A stretch of 64,000 nucleotides of DNA from Psychrobacter sp. NZS113 (lineage in GTDB: Bacteria; Pseudomonadota; Gammaproteobacteria; Pseudomonadales; Moraxellaceae): the NCBI RefSeq assembly GCF_015864825.1, contig NZ_JADYWL010000010.1, positions 33,046-97,045 of the forward strand. Direction: 5' to 3'. The notes below the pieces were generated by a model. It was not told the origin of the DNA, made no database searches, and saw only the letters and a list, made by a program, of their open reading frames with translations. Numbering within the stretch: position 1 is the first letter of the stretch; each line of letters opens with the position of its first letter. Both the position numbers and the translations under genes were made by a program. This document shows positions 20,519 through 30,203 of this stretch, piece after piece.

Positions 20519-20548
20519 AAAAAAGGACACCTCGCGGTGTCCTTTTTT
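20519..20548. terminator. Bidirectional terminator between the SDR gene and sodB
   Basis: A perfect 13-bp stem (20519-20531 with 20536-20548) with loop TCGC and flanking A and T runs. It serves both convergent genes. Confidence 0.9.
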
Positions 20549-20573
20549 CAATCAAATACTTAGCTGTTGAATA

Positions 20574-21203
20574 TTATTCTTCAACGCCAGCGTCTTGACC
20601 TTTATATTTTGCATTTGCGTAGTCCCAGTTCACTAGCTTGTCTAGGAACGTATCTACGTAGTCAGGACGACGGTTACGATAGTCGATATAGTACGCATGT
20701 TCCCATACATCACAAGTCAATACAGCGATTTGGTCATGTGCAAGTGGGGTATCAGCGTTAGCAGTTTTAGCGATAGACAGTTTGCCACCGACTTTATCAG
20801 CGACTAACCATGCCCAACCTGAACCGAACTGAGTCAATGCTGCGTTTTTGAACTCTTCACGGAACTTGTCATAGCTACCGAAATCTTCTTCGATTTTAGC
20901 TTTTAGATCACCAGTAGGTTCGCCGCCGCCGTTCGTTGGCGTCATGCAGTTCCAGTAGAACGTGTGGTTCCATACTTGAGCTGCTTGGTTGAACATACCT
21001 TGTTTGCTGTCATCGTTAGCAGTCGCTAGGATGATTTCTGGCAACGTTTTGTCTTCTAGACCAGAACCTGGTAGCAAATCGTTAAGCTTGGTCACGTACG
21101 CATTATGATGCTTATCGTGATGATACTCTAGCGTCTCGGCACTGATATGTGGCTCTAGTGCGTCTTTTGCATATGGTAGTTCTGGCAATGTAATGTTTGA
21201 CAT
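20574..21203 (-). CDS. sodB: Superoxide dismutase [Fe]
   Basis: Converts superoxide to peroxide and oxygen in the cytoplasm. The four metal ligands are in place: H28 in EYHHDKHH, H80 in VWNHTFYW, and D165/H169 in CDVWEHAYYID. The GGGEPTGDL segment and the 209-residue length fit the Fe type; a cambialistic Mn/Fe enzyme cannot be excluded by eye. AAGGAT precedes the ATG at 21203. Confidence 0.93.
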   Translation of the reverse strand: MSNITLPELPYAKDALEPHISAETLEYHHDKHHNAYVTKLNDLLPGSGLEDKTLPEIILATANDDSKQGMFNQAAQVWNHTFYWNCMTPTNGGGEPTGDLKAKIEEDFGSYDKFREEFKNAALTQFGSGWAWLVADKVGGKLSIAKTANADTPLAHDQIAVLTCDVWEHAYYIDYRNRRPDYVDTFLDKLVNWDYANAKYKGQDAGVEE

Positions 21204-21744
21204 AGTTATTTTATCCTTGCTGTTTAGCCGTTAGTTTATAAAGACTTCTTATAGAGACTGAATCTTACGCTATTTTTACGCCGTAAAAAACACTATAAAA
21301 TAGCGGACTAAATTGGCTGAGTTTATTGTTTGAAATGAATCTTATTACTTGATACACGGTACTGCTCAATACAATATCACGTATTATTATGAATCCAAAA
21401 TGAACCTAGCGGTTACTACTTGCTATTATTCTTTGCTTAAAAGCCAAGTGTTTGACTTCATGAGCATTTATTAATTAAATATTCAAAAGTTACAGGATAT
21501 AACTCGCTGTAGCTTGGTGTGCATTATAGCAACAATGACCAAAAGTATCAGTTACCAAATGTTATAGACCGTACAATCAGTATAGCCATTGGCTATGTAT
21601 TAGCGGATATTGCAACCTATTTCAAAAAGATAACTGACAAGTCAAATATGACTGGTAAATACGTTTATATCAACAGTAAAAGAATGCCAAAAGACAAAAA
21701 CCAGATTAACCAGACTCTACGTAATTATTTAACGGAAAGACACT
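21204..21744. other. Divergent region sodB/rdgB with an inverted repeat
   Basis: This gap holds both promoters. CGCTATTTT at 21268-21276 and its complement AAAATAGCG at 21297-21305 form an inverted repeat 65-100 bp upstream of sodB, a possible operator or stem. A weak reading frame at 21519-21827 overlaps rdgB and is not supported. Nothing else stands out. Confidence 0.45.
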
Positions 21745-22407
21745 ATGAGCAACACCAGTACTATCAACACTCCCCTACACTCGACACAATCAGCACCAAG
21801 TACCCAATGGGTGCTCGCCAGCAATAACAAAGGCAAGCTGGCTGAATTTAAACGGTTATTCGCTGAGGCTAATCTAGAGGTGACCATCATCCCGCAAGGT
21901 CAGCTCGATATCGAAGATGCGATCGAGGACGGCCTGAGCTTCGTCGAAAACGCCATTATTAAAGCCCGTCATGCCAGCCGTATCAGTGGACTGCCTGCTA
22001 TCGCTGACGACTCAGGGCTGTGTGTGCCCGCACTCGGTAACGCCCCGGGTATCTACTCTGCTCGCTATGCTGGTGAGCATGGTAACGATAGTAAAAACAA
22101 TGCAAAGCTCATCGCTGACTTGCAGCCTATTCGTACTGAGCACGCTAACGAGCCTATTAAAGGGTTATTTGTTTGTGTACTGGTAATGGTGCGTCATGCT
22201 GACGACCCACTACCGATTATCGCTCAAGGATTATGGCATGGTGAGATTTCAGAGACAGCGCATGGTGACGGTGGTTTTGGTTATGACCCATTATTTTGGT
22301 TACCTGACTTGCAAGCCAGTGCGGCCAGCTTGAGCGCTGCTGATAAAAACAGCATCAGTCATCGCGGTCAGGCCATTCAGCAGCTATTGGCACAGCTGCC
22401 TTTATAA
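21745..22407 (+). CDS. rdgB: XTP/dITP diphosphatase (RdgB/HAM1 family)
   Basis: House-cleaning enzyme that hydrolyses ITP, dITP and XTP to monophosphates. Signature motifs are SNNKGKLAEF (nucleotide-binding start), ADDSGLCVPAL with the catalytic Asp pair, APGIYSARYAG, GFGYDPLF and the C-terminal ISHRGQA. It has a ~20-residue polar N-terminal extension before the usual start of the fold. GGAAAGA precedes the ATG at 21745. Confidence 0.93.
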   Translation: MSNTSTINTPLHSTQSAPSTQWVLASNNKGKLAEFKRLFAEANLEVTIIPQGQLDIEDAIEDGLSFVENAIIKARHASRISGLPAIADDSGLCVPALGNAPGIYSARYAGEHGNDSKNNAKLIADLQPIRTEHANEPIKGLFVCVLVMVRHADDPLPIIAQGLWHGEISETAHGDGGFGYDPLFWLPDLQASAASLSAADKNSISHRGQAIQQLLAQLPL

Positions 22408-22507
22408 TTGCTCCTATAAAGGTAAGCAACATAAGGAAACATGACACCAAACAGATAATTTTTACTTTAATAATCAGATAGATTATACTGTTCTACTTTT
22501 AAAATTT

Positions 22508-22537
22508 TTGTCGAAAACCGTTATATGTCTGTATAAT
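22508..22537 (+). promoter_or_regulatory. Candidate sigma-70 promoter for tig
   Basis: TTGTCG at 22508-22513 and a perfect TATAAT at 22532-22537 are 18 bp apart, ~265 bp before the tig start. It lies in the 395-bp gap 22408-22802, in which I see no gene. The 5' leader would be long. Confidence 0.5.
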
Positions 22538-22802
22538 TCACCAAAAAGCGTTATTATGCGGTGCATTAACGGTTTATTATTGATATTTGATAGCATTTAC
22601 AACCTCAGCAGTTTTATATTTTGTGCTGGCAGCGATTGCTACTGACACTGATATGGACGTTGCGGGCTATCATTGTCCCCTATTTATTCCAACGGCAATC
22701 CGTTGTACACGCCCGTATTTTGAGGCTCGGTTTGTCTATTACCATTTAATCCTAAGTACTGCTTAATTTTAAGTACTATCTAATCCTAAAGGTGTAATTA
22801 AC

Positions 22803-24146
22803 ATGGCTACAGATTTACAAGTCACAACCAACAAGCTATCTAACAAAGAAACTCAATTGACAGTTAAAGTACCTGTCGAAAAAATTCAAAACAAAGTCGA
22901 AGGCCGTATTCGCCAAGTTGCGAAAACTGCCAAGATTGACGGTTTCCGTAAAGGTAACGTCCCTATGTCACACATCCGCTCTCAGTACGGTGCTGGCATT
23001 CAACAAGAAGTTATCAACGATGTGATCCGTGATACTGTGTTTGAAGCAATCAAATCTGAAGACATCCGCGCTGTTGGCATGCCTAACATCGACGACGTAA
23101 AACTTGAAGATGATTTCTTGGTTTATCAAGCGACTGTTGAAATCTTCCCAGAAGTAGACGTACAAGGTATCGATGAAATCGAAGTTGAGCGTCATACTGC
23201 TAAGGTTGATGAAGCTGACGTTGACACCATGATCGAAAACCTACAAAAGCAACGTGAAGAATTCGTTGAGAAAAAAGGCATGGCTGCGAAAGACAACCAA
23301 GTGACTTTTGACTTTGAAGGTTCTATCGACGGCGAAAAATTCGAAGGTGGCTCTGCTGAAGACTTCAAATTGGTTATCGGTAGCAACCAAATGATTCCTG
23401 GTTTTGAAGCGGGTATCAAAGGCATGAAAGCTGGCGACGAAAAAATCATCGAAGTAACTTTCCCAGAAGATTACCAAGCTGAAAACCTAGCGGGTAAAGA
23501 AGCTCAGTTCAAAATCAACGTAAAACTGGTTGAAAAATCTAAGCTACCTGAAATCGACGATGCGTTCCTTGAGCTATTCGGCGTAAAAGAAGGCGGCGTT
23601 GAAAAATTAAAAGACGACGTACGCAAAAACATGGAACGCGAAATCAAAAACGCTGCGCGTAGCCAAGTTAAGCAAGCGACTTTTGACGCATTGCTAGAAA
23701 AGAATGAGTTTGACGTACCAAACGCTATGCTAGAGCAAGAAATCGAGCGTCAACGCAACATGATGATGCAACGTTTCTCTCAGCAGTTCGGCGCCAATGC
23801 TGATAGCTTCGATAAAGACATGCTACCAAATGAGCTATTTGAAGAGCAAGCGCTACGTGCTGCCCGTCTTGGCATCATCGTTGCTCGTGTTATCGATACC
23901 AAAGGCTTAGAAGTAGATCAAGCACGCGTTGAGACGTTCATCAAAGAAGCAGCTGAAAACTACGAAGATCCAGCAGAAGTGATCGAGTACTACACCACTG
24001 ATAAGCAACAGCGCGCTAACATTGAGTCTGTTGTACTAGAAGACCAAGTGGTTGATTATCTAATCGAGCAAGGTAAAGTAACTGACAAAGAAGTGAGCTA
24101 CCAAGACTTGCTAGCTGCTCAGCAACAACAGCAGCAAGCCATGTAG
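22803..24146 (+). CDS. tig: Trigger factor, ribosome-associated chaperone
   Basis: Binds nascent chains at the ribosome exit tunnel and has peptidyl-prolyl isomerase activity. The N-terminal ribosome-binding loop is GFRKGNVP near residue 46. An FKBP domain follows at ~155-245 ([13 protein letters not shown], then [17 protein letters not shown]). A long C-terminal helical domain ends in a Gln-rich tail. 447 residues is normal for the family. AAAGGTG precedes the ATG. In most proteobacteria clpP-clpX follow directly; here the urease cluster lies between. Confidence 0.96.
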   Translation: MATDLQVTTNKLSNKETQLTVKVPVEKIQNKVEGRIRQVAKTAKIDGFRKGNVPMSHIRSQYGAGIQQEVINDVIRDTVFEAIKSEDIRAVGMPNIDDVKLEDDFLVYQATVEIFPEVDVQGIDEIEVERHTAKVDEADVDTMIENLQKQREEFVEKKGMAAKDNQVTFDFEGSIDGEKFEGGSAEDFKLVIGSNQMIPGFEAGIKGMKAGDEKIIEVTFPEDYQAENLAGKEAQFKINVKLVEKSKLPEIDDAFLELFGVKEGGVEKLKDDVRKNMEREIKNAARSQVKQATFDALLEKNEFDVPNAMLEQEIERQRNMMMQRFSQQFGANADSFDKDMLPNELFEEQALRAARLGIIVARVIDTKGLEVDQARVETFIKEAAENYEDPAEVIEYYTTDKQQRANIESVVLEDQVVDYLIEQGKVTDKEVSYQDLLAAQQQQQQAM

Positions 24147-24210
24147 TTTAGACTGAGCGCTATCTGTTTTTAGGATACCTACTTTCAGATAGCACTCATG
24201 TTCTTAGCTC

Positions 24211-24253
24211 ATAAAAATACGGCCCCGATCATCGATTGGGGCCGTATTTTTAT
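24211..24253. terminator. Bidirectional terminator between tig and ureJ
   Basis: A perfect 16-bp stem (24211-24226 with 24238-24253) with A and T runs at its ends separates the convergent tig and urease transcripts. Confidence 0.9.
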
Positions 24254-24297
24254 GGGTAAACATAAATAGCAGTTTAGGTCAAAATAGTAATAAAACC

Positions 24298-25053
24298 CTA
24301 AGTTAAAACAGGAATAAATACGGCCCCTAAACCTAGCATAACCAACCCACGTTGGAACCAAAAATGACCGCCCAAACGCTGTTGCAACTGCTGATTAATC
24401 ACCATACCCACTGCATATAGCCCCAACATAGAAACCATCATACCGGCATAAAAACCTAACTGACCTGATGCGCTAACCTGTGCTGGCAATTCTATCGCAT
24501 GCGCCATACCATGAAATACTGCCAAGCCGCCAAAAGTCATACTCAGTAATGGGACGTAACTTGTATTTGGCGTGCTCGCTACTGATGTATTTAATGATGC
24601 AGCTTTTCCGCGCCATTGACCCATTAACACAAATGCCAATACTGCGACCGACAATAGTATCGCCATCTCAACCATGCCAGCGGCCGAACCAAACGCAGCA
24701 CCACCTACCAAAGCACCGATAGTCGCTAATACCGCTCCCAGTGATAGTCCTCCTGCCAACGACATCATACCCAAGCGCTGCTTTTGCAATCCATAAAACA
24801 ACATGCCCATACCAACTGCCAAAAACAAATGATCAAAGCCAGTCAGCGGATGCATCAACCCTGCTTGCAACGTGCCTAACAGCGATGATGTGTGCGCAGT
24901 CGTTGAATGAATATGCCCTGCATGTGCCTGCGCCAGTGACGGTAACATTAATGAAGTCATCATCACCGCTGAGCCAGCCACTATACTACGAGCGGATAGA
25001 GCCTGTGAAAAATGCGTTTTTGTTATAGTTTTTGTCTTGGTAGAGGCTGTCAT
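24298..25053 (-). CDS. ureJ: HupE/UreJ family nickel-related membrane protein
   Basis: HupE/UreJ proteins are small membrane proteins linked to nickel uptake for urease or hydrogenase. The signal-like segment ends in AQAHAGH, followed by the hallmark MHPLTGFDHLFLAVGMGML, and five or six further membrane helices. FHGMAHAIELP adds conserved His residues. I choose the ATG at 25053 with AAGGAG upstream; the frame opens to 25104. It is the last gene of the urease operon, which is its usual type of place, so nickel supply for urease is the likely role. Confidence 0.88.
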   Translation of the reverse strand: MTASTKTKTITKTHFSQALSARSIVAGSAVMMTSLMLPSLAQAHAGHIHSTTAHTSSLLGTLQAGLMHPLTGFDHLFLAVGMGMLFYGLQKQRLGMMSLAGGLSLGAVLATIGALVGGAAFGSAAGMVEMAILLSVAVLAFVLMGQWRGKAASLNTSVASTPNTSYVPLLSMTFGGLAVFHGMAHAIELPAQVSASGQLGFYAGMMVSMLGLYAVGMVINQQLQQRLGGHFWFQRGLVMLGLGAVFIPVLT

Positions 25054-25124
25054 GGGAGTGCTCCTTAATATTAATAATTTGGTTGTTCGTAGCTTGTTGT
25101 TCATAGTTAGTGAGCTTCTATTGG

Positions 25125-25814
25125 CTAAGCAAGCATGCCCTGCTCTTTGATAAAGGCAATAATCTCATTCAATCCATCCCCTGTTTTCATGTTGCTAAAG
25201 ATAAAAGGTTTGTCACCACGCATTTTTTTTGCATCTCTTGCCATGACTTCTAGCGAAGCCCCTACCATTGGTGCAAGATCGGTCTTATTAATAATCAACA
25301 GATCAGACTTGGTAATTCCGGGCCCACCTTTACGAGGTATTTTATCACCTGCTGAGACGTCAATAACGTATAGGGTCAAATCAGACAGTTCTGGGCTAAA
25401 CGTTGCCGCCAAATTATCGCCACCTGATTCGATGATAATCATCTCTAAATCTTCGAAAGTTGCTTGTAGTTCGGCAATAGCAGTCAGATTGATCGACGCA
25501 TCTTCGCGGATAGCTGTATGCGGACAGCCACCTGTTTCTACGCCACGAATACGCTCAGCAGGCATGGCATCATTACGAGTCAAAAACTCTGAATCTTCTT
25601 TGGTATAGATGTCGTTGGTCACTACTGCCATATTGACCGTGTCACGCATGTTTTGGCACAAGCGCAACGTCAATGCAGTCTTACCACTACCAACAGGGCC
25701 ACCAATGCCAAGGCGTAGGCACGATAAAGCAGAGGGCTGATTTTGGCGGTCATTATCAGTCTGTAAGTCTGATATAGATTGAGAGTTTTTTGGTTTGAGC
25801 GGGGTTAGAGACAT
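25125..25814 (-). CDS. ureG: Urease accessory GTPase UreG
   Basis: Couples GTP hydrolysis to nickel insertion into urease. The P-loop is [11 protein letters not shown] at ~residue 37, the metal-binding CPH motif lies in [13 protein letters not shown], and the switch region [15 protein letters not shown] and the guanine motif INKTDLAP are all intact. It has ~30 extra polar N-terminal residues compared with the ~205-residue family norm. TTAGGAATT precedes the ATG. Confidence 0.95.
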   Translation of the reverse strand: MSLTPLKPKNSQSISDLQTDNDRQNQPSALSCLRLGIGGPVGSGKTALTLRLCQNMRDTVNMAVVTNDIYTKEDSEFLTRNDAMPAERIRGVETGGCPHTAIREDASINLTAIAELQATFEDLEMIIIESGGDNLAATFSPELSDLTLYVIDVSAGDKIPRKGGPGITKSDLLIINKTDLAPMVGASLEVMARDAKKMRGDKPFIFSNMKTGDGLNEIIAFIKEQGMLA

Positions 25815-25871
25815 GTTGAATTCCTAAAATAGTTTGTATATTAATAAGTATAAATAGAAATAAGGGTGTAG

Positions 25872-26648
25872 TTATGAGCGAAACAACCGACTGTATTGCT
25901 CCTCATGCATGCTTGAAAGGATAGCCAAATTGGGTAAGTTATTCGATATATTGAGCATCTCATAGAGGTCTTGGCATAGCTGCTGACAGTCTTGCTCTTC
26001 AAGCGAATCTGGCGATGTCATCAACTCATTGAAGGTACGTCGTAAATTATCGCTAACAGCATCAATCTGAGCTGCTAACTCACTTTGCAACTGCCACAGG
26101 ATACGCTGGCCTGCCATCTGTCCTAACGGTACCGTCTTGACCGCAGCCAATACCATGTTCTCTAGTTGGGCGAAGCCATACGTGGTCATTGATTGTGCTA
26201 ATGGTAGCTGCCAATGCTGTGCAATATGAGCAAAAAGTGGCAAGTATCCGTCTTCAGGTATCTCAGCAGGTATACCGAGGCTCAGCACTTCATTAAGCCA
26301 AGATACCATTGCTTGAGCCAGCTGTTGAGACTCAAGCACAAACTCCTTACTCTCTAGGCTGGCATGATAATCGTGTGCTAGATTTGCAGCTAGCGCGTCA
26401 TTACCTTGACCAAGCGCTAGCATTATTAGCCCTAATACTGGCAACTCATAGCCGATAACAGCAAGCGCTAGATAGTCCTGCATAAATACCAGCGTACTGG
26501 CTTCATCAGAGATTACGCCTGACTCAATCGCTGACTCAACCCCTTGCGAATAGGTATAACTACCAATGGGTAAATTGCTCGATGCCAGCATCAGCAGCTG
26601 ACCAAGTTGATCCGGCTGGGCAGACTGGGCACTGATATCTACCATCAC
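25872..26648 (-). CDS. ureF: Urease accessory protein UreF
   Basis: All-helical chaperone that bridges UreG and UreD on apo-urease. The N-terminal LMLASSNLPIGSYTYSQGVE is the family signature, close to the common LxxLxSPxLPVGxFSYSxGLE form. The 258-residue length is slightly above average. Its ATG overlaps the ureE stop by 4 bp, so translation is probably coupled. The gap to ureG is 57 bp. Confidence 0.92.
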   Translation of the reverse strand: MMVDISAQSAQPDQLGQLLMLASSNLPIGSYTYSQGVESAIESGVISDEASTLVFMQDYLALAVIGYELPVLGLIMLALGQGNDALAANLAHDYHASLESKEFVLESQQLAQAMVSWLNEVLSLGIPAEIPEDGYLPLFAHIAQHWQLPLAQSMTTYGFAQLENMVLAAVKTVPLGQMAGQRILWQLQSELAAQIDAVSDNLRRTFNELMTSPDSLEEQDCQQLCQDLYEMLNISNNLPNLAILSSMHEEQYSRLFRS

Positions 26649-27316
26649 TTTGGCTGCCCTACAATTTCATCATGATGGCTGTGGCTGTGGTTATTTTCAT
26701 GTTTGTATTCATGGCTATCTGATGCGCCATGCGTATTGCCATGTATGTCGCTGTGCGAATGGCTATGCGATTCACTATTTGAATCCGAATGAGCATGTGA
26801 GTGAGAGTGAGAATGGCCATGTGAATGCCCTTGTCCTAACTGATATGCCCCTGTTTCAGGTTCAAACGGTACCGAAGCATCTTCAACTTGCAATCCAAGA
26901 CGCTCTAACATTTGCGCCAGCACATGGTCATTCTCAAAATATAACGCATAGCCTGCATCACCGTGGTCAAAACTTTGGTCAAACATCAGTGGCACGTGCC
27001 GATTGCCTAAATGATACGCCCCTTTCATTAACGTAAAAACATCATCAGCGGTAACTTTGGTGACGACCTGAGGCTTAGCGATAACCTGAATCAACTCACC
27101 TGCCTCATTGATTAACACATCATCACCTTTGAGAGTACCTGTCCGAGGTAAGTCAATACCGACACTCTCGCCTGCAACCGTAGTGGCTTTAAATCTAGAA
27201 TGCTGGCGAGTATCAAAATCTAAAAGTAGATAGTTATCGGTTTGATGCTGTTTTGCTAATTGTGTTCTTTGAGTGTCATTTGGAGCATTTAAACGGGTAT
27301 TAAATATCTTCATCAT
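26645..27316 (-). CDS. ureE: Urease accessory nickel chaperone UreE with long His-rich tail
   Basis: Delivers nickel to UreG/urease. The N-terminal peptide-binding domain is followed by the nickel-binding domain with YHLGNRHVPL, which contains the conserved interface His. The C-terminal ~55 residues are dominated by His, Ser, Asp and Asn, with repeated HSH and HSHS units, a nickel store as in Klebsiella UreE but longer. I use the ATG at 27316, which has CAGAG 7 nt upstream; a TTG at 27343 also opens the frame. Confidence 0.9.
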   Translation of the reverse strand: MMKIFNTRLNAPNDTQRTQLAKQHQTDNYLLLDFDTRQHSRFKATTVAGESVGIDLPRTGTLKGDDVLINEAGELIQVIAKPQVVTKVTADDVFTLMKGAYHLGNRHVPLMFDQSFDHGDAGYALYFENDHVLAQMLERLGLQVEDASVPFEPETGAYQLGQGHSHGHSHSHSHAHSDSNSESHSHSHSDIHGNTHGASDSHEYKHENNHSHSHHDEIVGQPK

Positions 27317-27420
27317 TATTATACTCTGGCTGTTGTTGCTCAAACTTTTAAGGCGTAAAACTCACAATACGTAGGATAATAAAATACTTGGAATAACAAA
27401 GTGTTTAGAATAAAAAGTGC

Positions 27421-29610
27421 TTAGAATAAAAAGTAACGCTGTGCCATGGGCAATACATCGACAGGTTCACAGGTTAGCATCTCGCCATCGGCACGTACTT
27501 CATAAGTCTCAGGGTTAATATCCATATCAGGGCAGTAGCTATTAAAGCGCATGTCACTTTTCCGGATACTACGAATACCATGTACCGGCTCGATAACTTT
27601 GGTCAATCCAAGCTGCTTATCCACTTGCTTATCGATGGCAGCTTGCGACATAAAAGTAATACTGGTCTGGGCGATCGATTTTGGATACGTGGCAAACATA
27701 GGACGATAATGTACGGGTTGCGGGGTGGGAATAGAGGCATTAATATCGCCCATCGGCACAGCAGCGATGAGTCCGCCTTTGATGATGCATTCAGGCTTTA
27801 CCCCAAAAAATTTGGGCGACCATAACACCATATCGGCCCATTTCCCCACTTCGATAGAGCCAACCATATCGCTGATACCATGAGTAATCGCAGGATTGAT
27901 GGTGTATTTTGCGATGTAGCGTTTGATACGAAAATTATCGTTATCCGCGCTTTGGTCGTAGTTCGTCAAAGTAATACGTTGCTGCTCATCCTCTATGGTC
28001 GCTGTTGCATCAGGTGCTAGATGTCCGCGTTGCACTTTCATTTTGTGCGCGGTTTGCCAAGTGCGAATAACAACCTCGCCTACCCGCCCCATGGCTTGCG
28101 AGTCACTACTCATCATCGAAATCGCGCCCAAATCATGCAAGATATCTTCTGCGGCGATGGTTTCTTGACGAATACGGCTTTCAGCGAAGGCCACGTCTTC
28201 AGCGATAGCAGGGCTCAAATGATGACAGACCATCAGCATATCGAGATGCTCATCAATAGTATTGACGGTATAAGGGCGCGTTGGATTGGTAGAGGATGGC
28301 AAAACATGCGATTCGCCAATCGCTTTGAGGATATCAGGGGCATGACCACCGCCTGCGCCTTCGGTATGGAAGGTATGGATACAGCGATTCTTGAACGCTG
28401 CTAGTGTACTCTCAAGATAACCACTTTCGTTTAAGGTATCAGTATGAATAGCTACTTGCACATCATACTCTTCCGCGACACTCAAACAGTTATCAATGGC
28501 TTGCGGAGTGGTACCCCAATCTTCATGTAGCTTTAGTCCAACTGCGCCTGCTTCTATTTGCTCAGCGATGGGTTCTGGCACGCTCACATTACCTTTGCCC
28601 AGTAATCCGATATTCATAGGAATACTGTCGGTAGACTTTAGCATTGAGGCAATATGATATGCCCCTGGTGTACAAGTAGTCGCGAGCGTACCTTGAGCAG
28701 GCCCTGTACCGCCGCCTAGCATCGTCGTAACCCCTGACATAAGCGCCGTCTCGCACTGCTGGGGCGCGATAAAGTGAATATGGCTATCGACGCCACCTGC
28801 TGTGAGAATTTTGCCTTCGCCAGAGATGATTTCAGTAGCACCGCCAATCGCAATATCGATGGCAGGTTGTATATCAGGGTTGCCCGCTTTGCCAATACCG
28901 CTAATGCGACCGTCTTTGATACCGATATCTGCTTTATAGATGCCCGTATAATCCATGACCAACGCATTGGTAATGACCGTGTCGGCAACGTCGGCACCCA
29001 GTAGTTGCCCTTGACCCATACCATCACGAATGACTTTACCACCACCGAATTTAACTTCCTCACCTTTTATCTCAGTAGGTTTGCTAGCCTGCTCACCATT
29101 TTGCGGCGTATCTGCTTGATCGGTATCAGTACTCAATTGGCTCGTTAAGTCAGCCTCAACCTGTAGCCACAACTCCGTGTCGGCTAGGCGAACCTTGTCA
29201 CCTGTCGTCGGGCCAAAATGCTCAGCATAAATATGCCGACTGACTTTCTTCTGCGAGGTAACTGGCGGGGTTTTATTATCCGTATTATCTGATGCGGCGT
29301 CTGAGCTAGCTGCACCCATCACTCGCCCTGCAAAGCCATATACTTCTTGCTTACCAGCATAAGCGACCAGTTCCACTTCACGTGACTGCCCCGGCTCAAA
29401 GCGTACCGCTGTACCAGGGATAATATTCAGGCGATAACCACGCGTCTGCTCTCTCTCGAAGCTCAAGGCATCGTTGACTTCGTAAAAGTGATAATGCGAG
29501 CCGATTTGGATAGGTCGATCGCCAGTATTGCTAACACTAATGGTCTGTACCTGTCGCCCTTGGTTTAAGATAATATCGCCATCTTGAATATGGTATTCGC
29601 CTGCTTGCAT
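27421..29610 (-). CDS. ureBC: Urease beta-alpha fusion (UreB-UreC)
   Basis: Residues 1-99 are a whole UreB subunit ([10 protein letters not shown] to YGFAGRVMG) and residues ~121-729 a whole UreC catalytic subunit ([20 protein letters not shown] to the C-terminal PMAQRYFLF), joined in one frame by a ~20-residue Ala/Ser/Asp/Asn/Thr linker. The nickel site is complete: H277, H279, carbamylated K360, H389, H415 and D503, with C462/H463 on the flap. Spacings between these ligands equal those of Klebsiella UreC. A second ~25-residue Thr/Asp/Gln-rich insertion lies at ~157-181. Bacterial ureB and ureC are normally separate. AAGG precedes the ATG. Confidence 0.95.
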   Translation of the reverse strand: MQAGEYHIQDGDIILNQGRQVQTISVSNTGDRPIQIGSHYHFYEVNDALSFEREQTRGYRLNIIPGTAVRFEPGQSREVELVAYAGKQEVYGFAGRVMGAASSDAASDNTDNKTPPVTSQKKVSRHIYAEHFGPTTGDKVRLADTELWLQVEADLTSQLSTDTDQADTPQNGEQASKPTEIKGEEVKFGGGKVIRDGMGQGQLLGADVADTVITNALVMDYTGIYKADIGIKDGRISGIGKAGNPDIQPAIDIAIGGATEIISGEGKILTAGGVDSHIHFIAPQQCETALMSGVTTMLGGGTGPAQGTLATTCTPGAYHIASMLKSTDSIPMNIGLLGKGNVSVPEPIAEQIEAGAVGLKLHEDWGTTPQAIDNCLSVAEEYDVQVAIHTDTLNESGYLESTLAAFKNRCIHTFHTEGAGGGHAPDILKAIGESHVLPSSTNPTRPYTVNTIDEHLDMLMVCHHLSPAIAEDVAFAESRIRQETIAAEDILHDLGAISMMSSDSQAMGRVGEVVIRTWQTAHKMKVQRGHLAPDATATIEDEQQRITLTNYDQSADNDNFRIKRYIAKYTINPAITHGISDMVGSIEVGKWADMVLWSPKFFGVKPECIIKGGLIAAVPMGDINASIPTPQPVHYRPMFATYPKSIAQTSITFMSQAAIDKQVDKQLGLTKVIEPVHGIRSIRKSDMRFNSYCPDMDINPETYEVRADGEMLTCEPVDVLPMAQRYFLF

Positions 29611-29647
29611 GGGAGTCGCCTTATTTTATAGTTATCAGTTTAATAAG

Positions 29648-29753
29648 ATAGTCGATTCAATTTAAAAGTAGTACAAGGCAACCGAGCGTAGATGTATATC
29701 TAATACTTCAAACGAGGTTAACGCAGTAATAACTTTATAGTGGAATGACTATA
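29648..29753 (-). repeat. Dispersed ~105-bp element, copy B, in the ureA-ureBC gap
   Basis: A full copy in inverted orientation relative to copies C, F and G. It begins 7 bp beyond the ureA stop and ends 37 bp before the ureBC start, so it makes up most of that 150-bp gap. The ends are imperfect inverted repeats (GATAGTC and GACTATA at the borders). Confidence 0.85.
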
Positions 29754-29760
29754 TACCGTT

Positions 29761-30063
29761 CTACACGATTGGATTATGCACCGTAACTAGTTTGGTACCA
29801 TCAGGGAACGTCGCCTCGATTTGTACTTCATCCACCATCTCTGCCACACCATCCATCACATCATCAGTCGACAGATAGGTGGCACCTTCACTCATTAATT
29901 CGGCCACTCTTTTGCCATCTCTTGCGCCTTCCATCAGTAGCATGCTGATATAAGCAATGGCTTCGGGATAGTTAAGCTTAACACCTCGGTTTTTACGGCG
30001 TTCAGCCACCATGCCAGCCGTGAATAGCATGAGCTTGTCTTTTTCTGTTGGGGTCAAATGCAT
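29761..30063 (-). CDS. ureA: Urease subunit gamma
   Basis: Structural subunit of cytoplasmic urease, which splits urea into ammonia and carbamate. The 100-residue length is exactly typical. [20 protein letters not shown], the [11 protein letters not shown] segment and the C-terminal [15 protein letters not shown] are all family hallmarks. AAGGAAG precedes the ATG. It follows ureD by 140 bp and precedes the ureBC fusion. Confidence 0.97.
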   Translation of the reverse strand: MHLTPTEKDKLMLFTAGMVAERRKNRGVKLNYPEAIAYISMLLMEGARDGKRVAELMSEGATYLSTDDVMDGVAEMVDEVQIEATFPDGTKLVTVHNPIV

Positions 30064-30203
30064 GGGACTTCCTTATTGTATTTATAATGCTCTGTGTCGC
30101 AGAGTAGCGTACTTCAAACGTTTAATGCCTTAACAAAAATGGCGATTGCGTCTTCTTTTATCAGATTAACGTTATAACAAATTAAGTAGTATCTAATCAA
30201 AAA

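Noticed and set aside
21519..21827. 102-residue ORF upstream of and overlapping rdgB
   Set aside because: GTG start without a ribosome site, 83-bp overlap with a certain gene, and no recognisable domain.
26645..26830. His/Ser/Asp-rich repeat codons in the ureE tail as a possible DNA repeat or CRISPR-like array
   Set aside because: The periodicity is explained by the His-rich nickel-binding protein tail; there are no spaced identical repeats.
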